Assembly: GCA_003695505.1 (NCBI GenBank)
Contig: RFIY01000265.1
Coordinates: 1 to 5,032 of the forward strand
Direction of reading: 5' to 3'
DNA: 5,032 nucleotides
Origin: Candidatus Dadabacteria bacterium
GTDB lineage: Bacteria > J088
Of the stretch, positions 1 to 5,032 are shown in pieces. The translations under genes and the position numbers were made by a program. Positions within the stretch are counted from its first letter, which is position 1; each line of letters opens with the position of its first letter. The notes under the pieces are model-generated. The model worked only from the letters and a program-made list of their open reading frames with translations, was not told where the DNA came from and searched no databases.

Positions 1-347
1 CCTTCCGTCGCGGCAACCGCCGCGTGCTCCGGATTGCGTCCGGTCGCAAATGCATTCGGCGTCGCGATGGGGATGACATATACGGCCGGCATCGGCAGCC
101 CGGCGCGCCGCGACAACTCGCGAACCAGCCCGACCAGGCGCGGTGCGGACTGTTCATCGACGGGCCGGGCGCGATACATCGCCAGCACGATCCGGTCGCT
201 GAACCAGTACGAAAAGAAATTCATCCCGACCGCAAGCACGAATGCAATGATCAATCCGCTGCGCCCGCCGGCCACCTGTCCGATGGCCAGAAACAGGCCC
301 GTCAGCCCGGCGAGCAGCACCGCTGTCCGCAGTCCGTTTGTGTTCAA
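1..347 (-). CDS. htpX: HtpX-type membrane zinc metalloprotease, N-terminal part (cut by left edge)
   Basis: This is the N-terminal 115 codons of an M48B protease of the HtpX family, which in other bacteria sits in the inner membrane and degrades misfolded membrane proteins. The sequence shows a first hydrophobic segment (about residues 8-26), a GGRSG turn, and a second hydrophobic segment (about 31-48) ending in [10 protein letters not shown]. The family block [10 protein letters not shown] then [15 protein letters not shown] follows at about residues 88-112; this is very typical of HtpX. The HExxH zinc site lies further on and is outside the window, so activity cannot be judged. The start is TTG at 347-345: it has a strong AAGGAGAG at proper spacing, the protein then begins (M)[13 protein letters not shown] as family members do, and no better ATG exists. 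The gene lies 89 bases downstream of ggt on the same strand, so co-transcription is possible. The family assignment is firm; the regulation is not visible. Confidence 0.93.
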   Translation of the reverse strand, partial: MNTNGLRTAVLLAGLTGLFLAIGQVAGGRSGLIIAFVLAVGMNFFSYWFSDRIVLAMYRARPVDEQSAPRLVGLVRELSRRAGLPMPAVYVIPIATPNAFATGRNPEHAAVAATE

Positions 348-436
348 CGCGTCTCTCCTTGCGGTTTCAGGTCAACAGCGCGCACGAAACCGTACGCGGC
401 CCGTCTGCTGCAAAAGTAAACACATCCGGGGCCTCG
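348..436 (-). other. ggt-htpX intergenic region (89 bases)
   Basis: This gap separates the ggt stop (TGA at 439-437) from the htpX start. Apart from the htpX ribosome binding site I see no strong hairpin followed by a T-run, so there is no clear terminator. I also see no convincing -35/-10 pair on the minus strand: a TTTACT about 70 bases before the start is the nearest thing, without a good -10 partner. Read-through from ggt into htpX is therefore plausible but not shown. Confidence 0.4.
353..360 (-). promoter_or_regulatory. Ribosome binding site of htpX
   Basis: The minus strand reads AAGGAGAG here, with seven bases between AGGAG and the TTG at 347-345. This near-consensus Shine-Dalgarno sequence decides in favour of the TTG start for htpX. 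Confidence 0.8.
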
Positions 437-2107
437 TCAAGGTTTGACGCCGACCAGCCGTGCGCTGGTTCCCGGCTGTCGGGGATCGGCGGCGGCCAGC
501 CATTGCCGGCCCAGTCGTGCAGCGACATGGACCTCGCCAATTGGCCAGCCTGCGTCGACAATCGTGTGGCCTCGCGCGACCAGCGCAGCCTGCAAGTCGC
601 CATCAAGGGCGCCTGGTTCGGCATAGACCCGATCCGGCAGCCACTGGTGGTGAATACGCGGGCGGCGAACCGCCGCCCGCGCCGACAACTGTTCAACGAC
701 CATGCCGAGTAGCACCTGCATCGTCGCCGTCGGAATCCGCGATCCGCCCGGCGAGCCGATCGCGATCACATCTTCTCCGCGCACGGCAATCGTCGGCGTC
801 ATAGAACTCAACATGCGGGCCCCGGGGCGGGGCGCGTTGGCATTGCCCTGCACGAGGCCGTACAGATTGGGGGCACCCGGTCGTGTGGCAAAGTCATCCA
901 TCTCGTTGTTCAGCAAAATGCCGACTTCGGGCACGAACACGCCGCTGCCGAAACTGCCGTTGAGCGTCACGGTCATGGCGACGGCATTGCCCGCTGCATC
1001 GACGACGGAAAGATGTGTCGTCTCGCTGATGTCGTGCCCATAGGGGTGAACCTGGGCGGATGGCGTGGCATGTTGCAGGTCGATCGTACGCGCCAGCCGG
1101 TCCAGACGCGCCGGATCAAGCAGGACATCCGGCGAAACGCCTGTGTATTGCGGATCCGCCAGCAAGTAACGATCCGCGTAGGCACGGCGCCACGATTCGA
1201 TCAGCAGATGCAACCGGTCTACCGGAGCCTGCTGCGGCCACCCACGGCGCTCGATCAGGCCGAACGTCTCGGCCATCAGAATCCCACCAGATGAAGGCAG
1301 CCCCATGGCCGCGATACGCCACCCGAATGCATCAAACTGCACCGGCGAACGCCATACGGCGCGATACTCCGCGAGGTCGGTCACGGTCAGAACGCCGCCG
1401 GCGTCCCGCGCGGCCCGCGCAATGGCTTCGGCGCGCGTCCCCGTGGTGATCGCTGCCGGACCGCGCGCCTGGTAGGCCGCCAGCGCATCGGCGAGCGCTG
1501 GCACGGCGATCACACTACCTGTAACCGGAAGGCGGCCGTCGGGGAACCAGGTTCGTTTCGTTGCAGGAAAGGTAGACAACAAGGTTCGCCTGCGCCACAG
1601 ATCACGGGCCAGACGCACGGTCACTGGGATTCCCCGCCGCGCGAGCTCGATTGCCGGCGTGACGACGTCGCGCCAGGGCAGAGCGCCATAGCGGCGGTGC
1701 AGCTCGAAATAGCCCGCCGGCGCGCCTGGCACGCCCACAGCGAGTCCACCGACAAGCGACGCCCGTTCAGGCAAACCGGCCTGGGTAAACATGTCCGGCG
1801 TCGCCGCGGCTGGTGCCGTCTCGCGAAAATCCAGGCTACTGGTCCGTCCGTCCACGCGGACGACCGCGAAACCTCCGCCACCGAGGTTGCCCGCCTGCGG
1901 ATGCACAACCGCCAGAACCAGCGCCGTCGCAACCGCTGCATCGACCGCGTTCCCACCGCGTGCGAGTACGGACACACCGACTTGCGTGGCCAGTTCATGC
2001 GTTGACGCCACCGCACCGCGCGCCGGCGTCGCGAGCGCAGCGTGATGGACTGGATTGCAGGCGGCAAGTGCCGCGAACAGAACATAGATGAATAACCGTT
2101 GAGTCAT
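437..2107 (-). CDS. ggt: Gamma-glutamyltransferase (glutathione hydrolase), predicted lipoprotein
   Basis: This 556-residue proenzyme transfers or hydrolyses the gamma-glutamyl group of glutathione and related peptides, normally in the periplasm or at the cell surface. All hallmarks are visible: ARGGNAVDAAVA (49-60), HPQAGNLGGGGF (69-80), FRETAP with the substrate-binding Arg95, and PSSGG (271-275). The autocleavage and catalytic site is TTHLSVVD with nucleophile Thr363. TLNGSFG (Asn383), NNEMDDF (Asp404/405), the lid loop PGAPNLYGLV (410-419), LSSMTPT (433-439) and GSPGGSR (451-457) follow. The lid and paired substrate-binding residues argue for true GGT, not a cephalosporin acylase or CapD-like relative. 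Expected subunits are residues 17-362 and 363-556. The N-terminus has a hydrophobic stretch ending in LAAC (Cys17, +2 Asn), a canonical lipobox, whereas classical GGTs such as that of E. coli are soluble periplasmic proteins. The ATG at 2107 is chosen; TTG at 2113 (better ribosome-site spacing) or 2131 would add two or eight residues. The gene is divergent from the lipoprotein gene and upstream of htpX. Confidence 0.95.
   Translation of the reverse strand: MTQRLFIYVLFAALAACNPVHHAALATPARGAVASTHELATQVGVSVLARGGNAVDAAVATALVLAVVHPQAGNLGGGGFAVVRVDGRTSSLDFRETAPAAATPDMFTQAGLPERASLVGGLAVGVPGAPAGYFELHRRYGALPWRDVVTPAIELARRGIPVTVRLARDLWRRRTLLSTFPATKRTWFPDGRLPVTGSVIAVPALADALAAYQARGPAAITTGTRAEAIARAARDAGGVLTVTDLAEYRAVWRSPVQFDAFGWRIAAMGLPSSGGILMAETFGLIERRGWPQQAPVDRLHLLIESWRRAYADRYLLADPQYTGVSPDVLLDPARLDRLARTIDLQHATPSAQVHPYGHDISETTHLSVVDAAGNAVAMTVTLNGSFGSGVFVPEVGILLNNEMDDFATRPGAPNLYGLVQGNANAPRPGARMLSSMTPTIAVRGEDVIAIGSPGGSRIPTATMQVLLGMVVEQLSARAAVRRPRIHHQWLPDRVYAEPGALDGDLQAALVARGHTIVDAGWPIGEVHVAARLGRQWLAAADPRQPGTSARLVGVKP
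657..681. repeat. Perfect 11-bp GC hairpin inside ggt
   Basis: CGCGGGCGGCG and CGCCGCCCGCG pair perfectly around the loop AAC. The segment codes for ARAAVRRPR of the GGT small subunit, a position where E. coli GGT has a similar Ala- and Arg-containing stretch, so it may merely reflect GC-rich codons for Ala and Arg. It is very stable on paper and could cause polymerase or ribosome pausing. Confidence 0.5.
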
Positions 2108-2119
2108 GGACAATGCTCG

Positions 2120-2126
2120 CTTCCTC
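2120..2126 (-). promoter_or_regulatory. Probable ribosome binding site of ggt
   Basis: The minus strand reads GAGGAAG. From GAGG there are nine bases to an in-frame TTG at 2113-2111 and fifteen to the ATG at 2107-2105. The spacing favours the TTG (product beginning M-S-M-T-Q-R), while codon preference favours the ATG. The two starts differ by only two residues, and the signal peptide is intact either way. Confidence 0.5.
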
Positions 2127-2154
2127 GACAACGTATCGTTCGGTCCGGATCTAC

Positions 2155-2160
2155 TATGAT
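2155..2160 (+). promoter_or_regulatory. Possible -10 element for the large lipoprotein gene
   Basis: TATGAT matches the sigma-70 -10 consensus at five of six positions. It ends six bases before the ATG at 2167, so initiation at the usual distance would fall on or next to the start codon and give a leaderless message. That agrees with the lack of a Shine-Dalgarno sequence before this ATG. No good -35 lies 16-19 bases upstream; a TCGACA at 2125-2130 is too far away (24 bases). This is suggestive only. Confidence 0.3.
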
Positions 2161-2166
2161 GTTCCC

Positions 2167-4611
2167 ATGAACACGCGCACGAAGCTGACGCTGCTGGCCA
2201 TTGCGCTGGGGGGCCTGTCCTGCACGACGGATCGCTGCCGTCCGGAACTGGTCACCGAACCCGCCGGCACCACGCACCGCATCCCGGACAACAGCAGCCT
2301 GACGCTGACCGCTGTCGTCAGGGGCTGCGCGGATGCCGCACCCACTGGAGACATACGCTGGTACTGGGACAATGACGGCGACCAGCAGCTCACCGGAGAT
2401 GAGAGCTTGCCGGTGGCCAGCACACCGACGTACACCGCCTACGTCTGCGAGGCGGACCGCGGCACGCACCTGTTGCGCGTCGAAGCCGGCCTGAGTGCGC
2501 CAACGGAGCCGGGCGAGGCGACGCTGTCGCGCGATCTGCTGATCGAGGTGGTGCCGCGAACGGAGAGCCCGGCGCGACCGGCCTGTGTTGCCGACGCACT
2601 CGCGACGATCCGCAATGCCGGCGAAATCACGTCGGCCAACGTAGCCCGCACATTTGCAGAGGCGCAGCAATGCCTGGCCGAATGGACCGCCGTCGCCCCT
2701 TGTGACTTCGAAGCAACATACGGCGCAGCGCTCGCCGAACTGGCGCTGTTCGCCGGACGCATCCCGGAACGGTGGCAGAACCGCGCGCAACTGAGTGTGT
2801 CGGACGTCGTAGACATCGCCGAGCAGGAACTCAACCCACTCGGCGAACGGCTCGCGCTGCTCGATGCGCGCGCCCCCGATTCGTTCAGCTTTCGCGTCGA
2901 TGGCAAGTTCCAGCTCCGACTGTTCGACGACCTGCCCTGGTTACGCGGCAACGAGAACGTCGATGTCCTGCTTCAGGGCGAACATGACATCGCGGATATC
3001 CACCTGTTCGCCGCACTGACCCGTGCGCTGCGGGGCGGCGCGGAAATACTGCTCGCCTACCAGGGCCTGATCGACTTCGGTCTGTCCACACCGCGCCTTG
3101 ACCGGGTCAATCCCCAGGAGCGCATGCGAGCGTTTCTGACCGAAGTCGAACAGAATCCCGAGTTCCTGACGTTCAACGACGAGGCAACTCCGGACGCGGC
3201 CACACGCCTGCAGACTGCGCGCGGCCTGTTCGTCGATGCAATCCGCGACGCGCGCCAGGGACTCGATACGGTCGCGCGAGAAACCGACAATCAGATCGAC
3301 GACATCGTCCGCTACTGGGATTGCGGCCGGGACGGCGTCTGTGACTGCAATAATCGAGACGAGATCGTCTTTCAGACCTGCCCCAACGACGACGGCGTGA
3401 CCTACAGCGCGCCGGACGACGACGGCAGCGAGGGAAACCAACGCTACGACCGCGGGGAGCCCGTCGGGAGTGATCGCCTTGCGGTCGGCCAGTTTCTCGC
3501 GATCGATCTGCCCTCGGATATTTCCCGATTTCGCGCGCAGCTACAAATGGTGGCCGAAAATCTCGCCGCCGGCGCGCCCCCACTCGACCTGGACGAACTG
3601 GTCGGTCTGCCCGATGGCACCCTGCGCAACGCGGTATTCAACCCGCTCGATCTGCCCTACCCCCAGATTCGCCTGTCGCAATGGTTCGACAGTCCCACGC
3701 CTCCGCGTGACCTGATCCCGCTTTACAGCCGAAGTGAACGCACTTTTCTGTTCGACATTGAATCCGAAGCCTGGGACGACGCCGGCTACGACGGCGTCAC
3801 CGACGTCGCCGAATCGATCCGAACCGTGACCAATCCGGAAGGCCTGGACCCCGGCACCAGATGGGATCCACTGGACAACCCCGACCCGCACTTCGACAAT
3901 TTCCGCCCGCTCTGCACACCAACCTGCAATTTCAACGACGGCACCGATAACGATGCCGACGGCCTGATCGACGATGACGATCGCGTGGTCATCAACCAGT
4001 TTGGCGTGAGCATCGCGTTACCGCAGGAGCTTGGCGTTGAAGGCAACCTGATGTTCGACTGGGTCGACCTGAATGGAAACCACGTCCACGACGCGACGGA
4101 ACCGTCGGAGCCCTTTGACGACACAGGCGTCCAGAACCACCGCGGCGAGCTCGTCAATCGCCCTGGCGCCTGGGACTACGCCGACCGGGAACACCCGTGG
4201 CCCTCCGGCGCCGACGTGGGGCCGGGCGGCGGGCGTCAGCAGACTGACCCCGCAAACGGAACAGATCGGGACATCGCCGCAAGGCAGTTCGCGTTGTCGC
4301 TATTCGGAACCGCCGATGAGCAGTCCCGCATACAGGTCGACTACCCGGGGCTGTACGACCCGTTCTATCTGTTCCTGCCCGATCCAACGTTCTCTGGTGT
4401 GCTGACCTTCCTTCCGAACGAAATCCAGGGACTGGACGGCCGCTTCCTGACCGACAATGCAACACTGTTCCGCTTTGCGAACAAACTGCTGGAATTCGGC
4501 AACCTGATCCTCGTTGGCCAACGCACCGGCGACAACCGGACGATTGCGCCCCTGAACCTCGGCGGCCACATTTGCGCGAATGAAACGGCCTGCCGCGCAG
4601 CCGCACGCTAG
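2167..4611 (+). CDS. Large Cys- and Asp-rich lipoprotein of unknown function with calcium-binding-type loops
   Basis: I do not recognise this 814-residue protein as a named family. It starts with a basic n-region and hydrophobic core ending in GGLSC, a lipobox-like site (Cys19, +2 Thr; Gly at -3 is atypical), so export and lipid anchoring, probably at the outer membrane, are likely. Residues about 25-130 look like an Ig- or PKD-type beta sandwich containing an EF-hand-like loop, DNDGDQQLTGDE (68-79). Residues about 138-380 look mostly helical, with repeat-like segments such as CDFEATYGAALAELALF. Residues 384-434 hold a four-Cys Asp-rich segment. Further loops are WDDAGYDGVTD (536-546), DGTDNDADGLIDDDD (591-605, thrombospondin-type-3-like) and DLNGNHVHDATEP (634-646, dockerin- or EF-like). 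The C-terminus (about 700-800) is globular, with LYDPFYLFLPDPTF. Fourteen cysteines besides the lipobox one suggest disulfides outside the cytoplasm. The ATG at 2167 is chosen because the in-frame ATG at 2113 would put an 18-residue poor leader before the signal peptide. The gene is monocistronic here. The ORF is certain; a structural or adhesin-like envelope role is only inference. Confidence 0.85.
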   Translation: MNTRTKLTLLAIALGGLSCTTDRCRPELVTEPAGTTHRIPDNSSLTLTAVVRGCADAAPTGDIRWYWDNDGDQQLTGDESLPVASTPTYTAYVCEADRGTHLLRVEAGLSAPTEPGEATLSRDLLIEVVPRTESPARPACVADALATIRNAGEITSANVARTFAEAQQCLAEWTAVAPCDFEATYGAALAELALFAGRIPERWQNRAQLSVSDVVDIAEQELNPLGERLALLDARAPDSFSFRVDGKFQLRLFDDLPWLRGNENVDVLLQGEHDIADIHLFAALTRALRGGAEILLAYQGLIDFGLSTPRLDRVNPQERMRAFLTEVEQNPEFLTFNDEATPDAATRLQTARGLFVDAIRDARQGLDTVARETDNQIDDIVRYWDCGRDGVCDCNNRDEIVFQTCPNDDGVTYSAPDDDGSEGNQRYDRGEPVGSDRLAVGQFLAIDLPSDISRFRAQLQMVAENLAAGAPPLDLDELVGLPDGTLRNAVFNPLDLPYPQIRLSQWFDSPTPPRDLIPLYSRSERTFLFDIESEAWDDAGYDGVTDVAESIRTVTNPEGLDPGTRWDPLDNPDPHFDNFRPLCTPTCNFNDGTDNDADGLIDDDDRVVINQFGVSIALPQELGVEGNLMFDWVDLNGNHVHDATEPSEPFDDTGVQNHRGELVNRPGAWDYADREHPWPSGADVGPGGGRQQTDPANGTDRDIAARQFALSLFGTADEQSRIQVDYPGLYDPFYLFLPDPTFSGVLTFLPNEIQGLDGRFLTDNATLFRFANKLLEFGNLILVGQRTGDNRTIAPLNLGGHICANETACRAAAR
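2368..2403 (+). other. EF-hand-like calcium loop 1 of the lipoprotein
   Basis: These codons specify D-N-D-G-D-Q-Q-L-T-G-D-E (residues 68-79). Asp at loop positions 1, 3 and 5, a hydrophobic residue at 8 and Glu at 12 match the EF-hand ligand pattern; the usual Gly at position 6 is Gln. It is preceded by RWYW, as in a beta strand, not by a canonical EF helix. Calcium binding is therefore likely by pattern but unproven. Confidence 0.5.
3931..3984 (+). other. Thrombospondin-type-3-like Asp repeat of the lipoprotein
   Basis: Residues 589-606 contain D-x-D-x-D-G-x-x-D (Asp594, 596, 598, Gly599, Asp602) followed by three more Asp. This is the ligand spacing of thrombospondin type 3 calcium repeats. 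The preceding CTPTC pair (Cys583, Cys587) may staple the segment. Confidence 0.55.
4066..4104 (+). other. Dockerin/EF-like calcium loop of the lipoprotein
   Basis: Residues 634-646, D-L-N-G-N-H-V-H-D-A-T-E-P, carry acidic or amide ligands at loop positions 1, 3, 5, 9 and 12, as in dockerin-type and extracellular EF loops. They are followed by a second acidic patch, EPFDDTG (648-654). Confidence 0.45.
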
Positions 4612-4651
4612 CCCGCCCCGACGTCGGCGCCACGGGGTTCGGTACCCGCGG
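4612..4651. other. Convergent gap between the lipoprotein and kinase genes (40 bases)
   Basis: The two stop codons face each other (TAG at 4609-4611 on the plus strand, TGA at 4654-4652 on the minus strand). The gap is GC-rich, contains a 10-base palindrome CCGACGTCGG (4618-4627) and a short GGGT/ACCC inverted repeat, and has no T-run. The stronger hairpins lie just to the right, inside the kinase gene end. Confidence 0.5.
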
Positions 4652-5032
4652 TCAGTCTGCGCTTGCAGACTGTTCCGCTGCGGAACAGTTCTCCACGTCG
4701 CCGGCACCGGGCAACTCGATCCAGAACGTACTGCCCTCGCCTTCACTGCTGCGAACCCCGACCCGCCCCTGATGCAGGACCGCGATATGCTTGACGATTG
4801 CCAGACCGAGCCCGGTCCCACCAACCTCGCGGCTCCGTGACCGGTCGACACGATAGAATCTTTCGAACAATCGCTCCTGATGCTCAACGGGAATACCAGG
4901 CCCGCGATCAACCACTTCGATCCGCACCATGTCGTCACTTCCCTGGCCCGCTGCTCGAATCTGAACCGTCGGGTCGTCGCCCCCATAGCGCGCCGCGTTT
5001 GACAGCAGGTTCACGAGCGCCTGTTCCAGTAG
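4652..5032 (-). CDS. Sensor histidine kinase, C-terminal ATP-binding domain (cut by right edge)
   Basis: The last 126 codons of a two-component sensor kinase are present; the frame is open to the right edge, so the protein begins outside the window. The HATPase_c domain is clear: N box QALVNLLSNAARY (about residues 4-16 of the fragment, Asn8 and Asn12), G1 box DRGPGIP (42-48), F box LFERFYR (55-61), and G2 box GGTGLGLAIV (71-80). It ends in the usual GEGSTFWIELP strand. This order and the FYRVDRSRSR stretch resemble PhoR-type (HPK3/HisKA) kinases, but the sensor part, the phospho-accepting His and any partner regulator are not seen, so no signal can be named. A polar tail of about 16 residues (GDVENCSAAEQSASAD) follows the domain; its DNA forms the hairpins described separately. 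The GTG at 5014 inside the N box is not a real start. The gene is convergent with the lipoprotein gene. Confidence 0.95.
   Translation of the reverse strand, partial: LLEQALVNLLSNAARYGGDDPTVQIRAAGQGSDDMVRIEVVDRGPGIPVEHQERLFERFYRVDRSRSREVGGTGLGLAIVKHIAVLHQGRVGVRSSEGEGSTFWIELPGAGDVENCSAAEQSASAD
4653..4672. repeat. Perfect hairpin 1 at the kinase gene end
   Basis: CAGTCTGC and GCAGACTG form a perfect 8-bp stem around the 4-base loop GCTT (plus-strand reading). The outer arm overlaps the TGA stop codon of the kinase gene. Because the genes converge, it would appear in both transcripts if the lipoprotein message extends past 4651. No T-run follows on either strand, so it is not a textbook intrinsic terminator. 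Confidence 0.65.
4669..4689. repeat. Perfect hairpin 2, overlapping hairpin 1
   Basis: ACTGTTCCG and CGGAACAGT form a perfect 9-bp stem around the 3-base loop CTG. The left arm shares ACTG (4669-4672) with the right arm of hairpin 1, so the two stems cannot both be fully formed in one RNA. On the plus strand only a short TTCT follows. A role in 3'-end formation or stability for the convergent messages is possible. Confidence 0.6.

Noticed and set aside
34-447. Plus-strand frames opposite htpX and the ggt end
   Set aside because: The minus strand gives a clear HtpX N-terminus with its own ribosome site; the plus-strand translations show no family features.
819-828. GCCCCGGGGC palindrome inside ggt
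   Set aside because: It is a chance palindrome in GC-rich coding sequence with no structural context.
2125-2130. TCGACA as a -35 element for the lipoprotein gene
   Set aside because: It is 24 bases from TATGAT, well outside the normal 16-19 base spacing.
2104-2790. Open minus-strand frame of about 228 codons opposite the start of the lipoprotein gene
   Set aside because: It is antisense to a gene with a signal peptide and recognisable motifs, its translation is Arg-rich with no domain, and it overlaps the start of ggt. It is a typical shadow frame of GC-rich DNA.
4618-4627. 10-base palindrome CCGACGTCGG in the convergent gap
   Set aside because: It is too short and GC-rich to distinguish from chance; it has no loop and no T-run, so it is not called as a terminator or operator by itself.
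4300-4986. Open minus-strand frame of about 228 codons across the lipoprotein end and the kinase
   Set aside because: It is out of frame with the clear histidine kinase domain on the same strand and has no recognisable motifs, so it is a shadow.
1-5032. Search for CRISPR, tRNA, insertion sequence, toxin-antitoxin or defence genes
   Set aside because: No spaced direct repeats, tRNA-like cloverleaf, transposase motifs or terminal inverted repeats were seen. The window is accounted for by four envelope-related genes.

Overview
The window is GC-rich, densely coding DNA from a Gram-negative bacterium. Two of the products carry lipoprotein signal peptides whose +2 residues (Asn and Thr) are compatible with outer-membrane sorting. 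The HtpX-type N-terminus is the form with a '[10 protein letters not shown]' membrane segment, not the enterobacterial form. The large lipoprotein contains Asp-rich 'DNDxDGLID' motifs of a kind I associate with Myxococcota and other delta-type or uncultured lineages. This placement is a weak inference; nothing here fixes the taxonomy.

Layout, left to right. (1) Positions 1-347, minus strand: the first 115 codons of an HtpX-type membrane zinc metalloprotease, starting at TTG and cut by the left edge before the catalytic motif. (2) Positions 437-2107, minus strand: a complete gamma-glutamyltransferase, with the autoprocessing Thr-Thr-His site, the lid loop and a lipobox. It reads towards htpX across an 89-base gap. 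(3) Positions 2108-2166: a 59-base divergent intergenic region with the ggt ribosome binding site and a good -10-like hexamer on the plus strand. (4) Positions 2167-4611, plus strand: an 814-residue predicted lipoprotein of unknown function. It has a probable beta-sandwich N-terminus, a helical middle, and several EF-hand-like or thrombospondin-type-3-like Asp-rich loops. (5) Positions 4612-4651: a 40-base convergent gap. (6) Positions 4652-5032, minus strand: the C-terminal ATPase domain of a sensor histidine kinase, cut by the right edge. Two overlapping perfect hairpins lie in its last codons.

The common theme is the cell envelope: membrane protein quality control (HtpX), periplasmic glutathione and gamma-glutamyl metabolism (GGT), a surface or periplasmic calcium-binding-type lipoprotein, and a membrane sensor kinase. 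The genes do not form one operon. ggt and htpX could be co-transcribed; the lipoprotein gene is divergent from ggt and convergent with the kinase gene. I see no mobile element, CRISPR array, tRNA, rRNA or defence system. The most novel item is the large lipoprotein.
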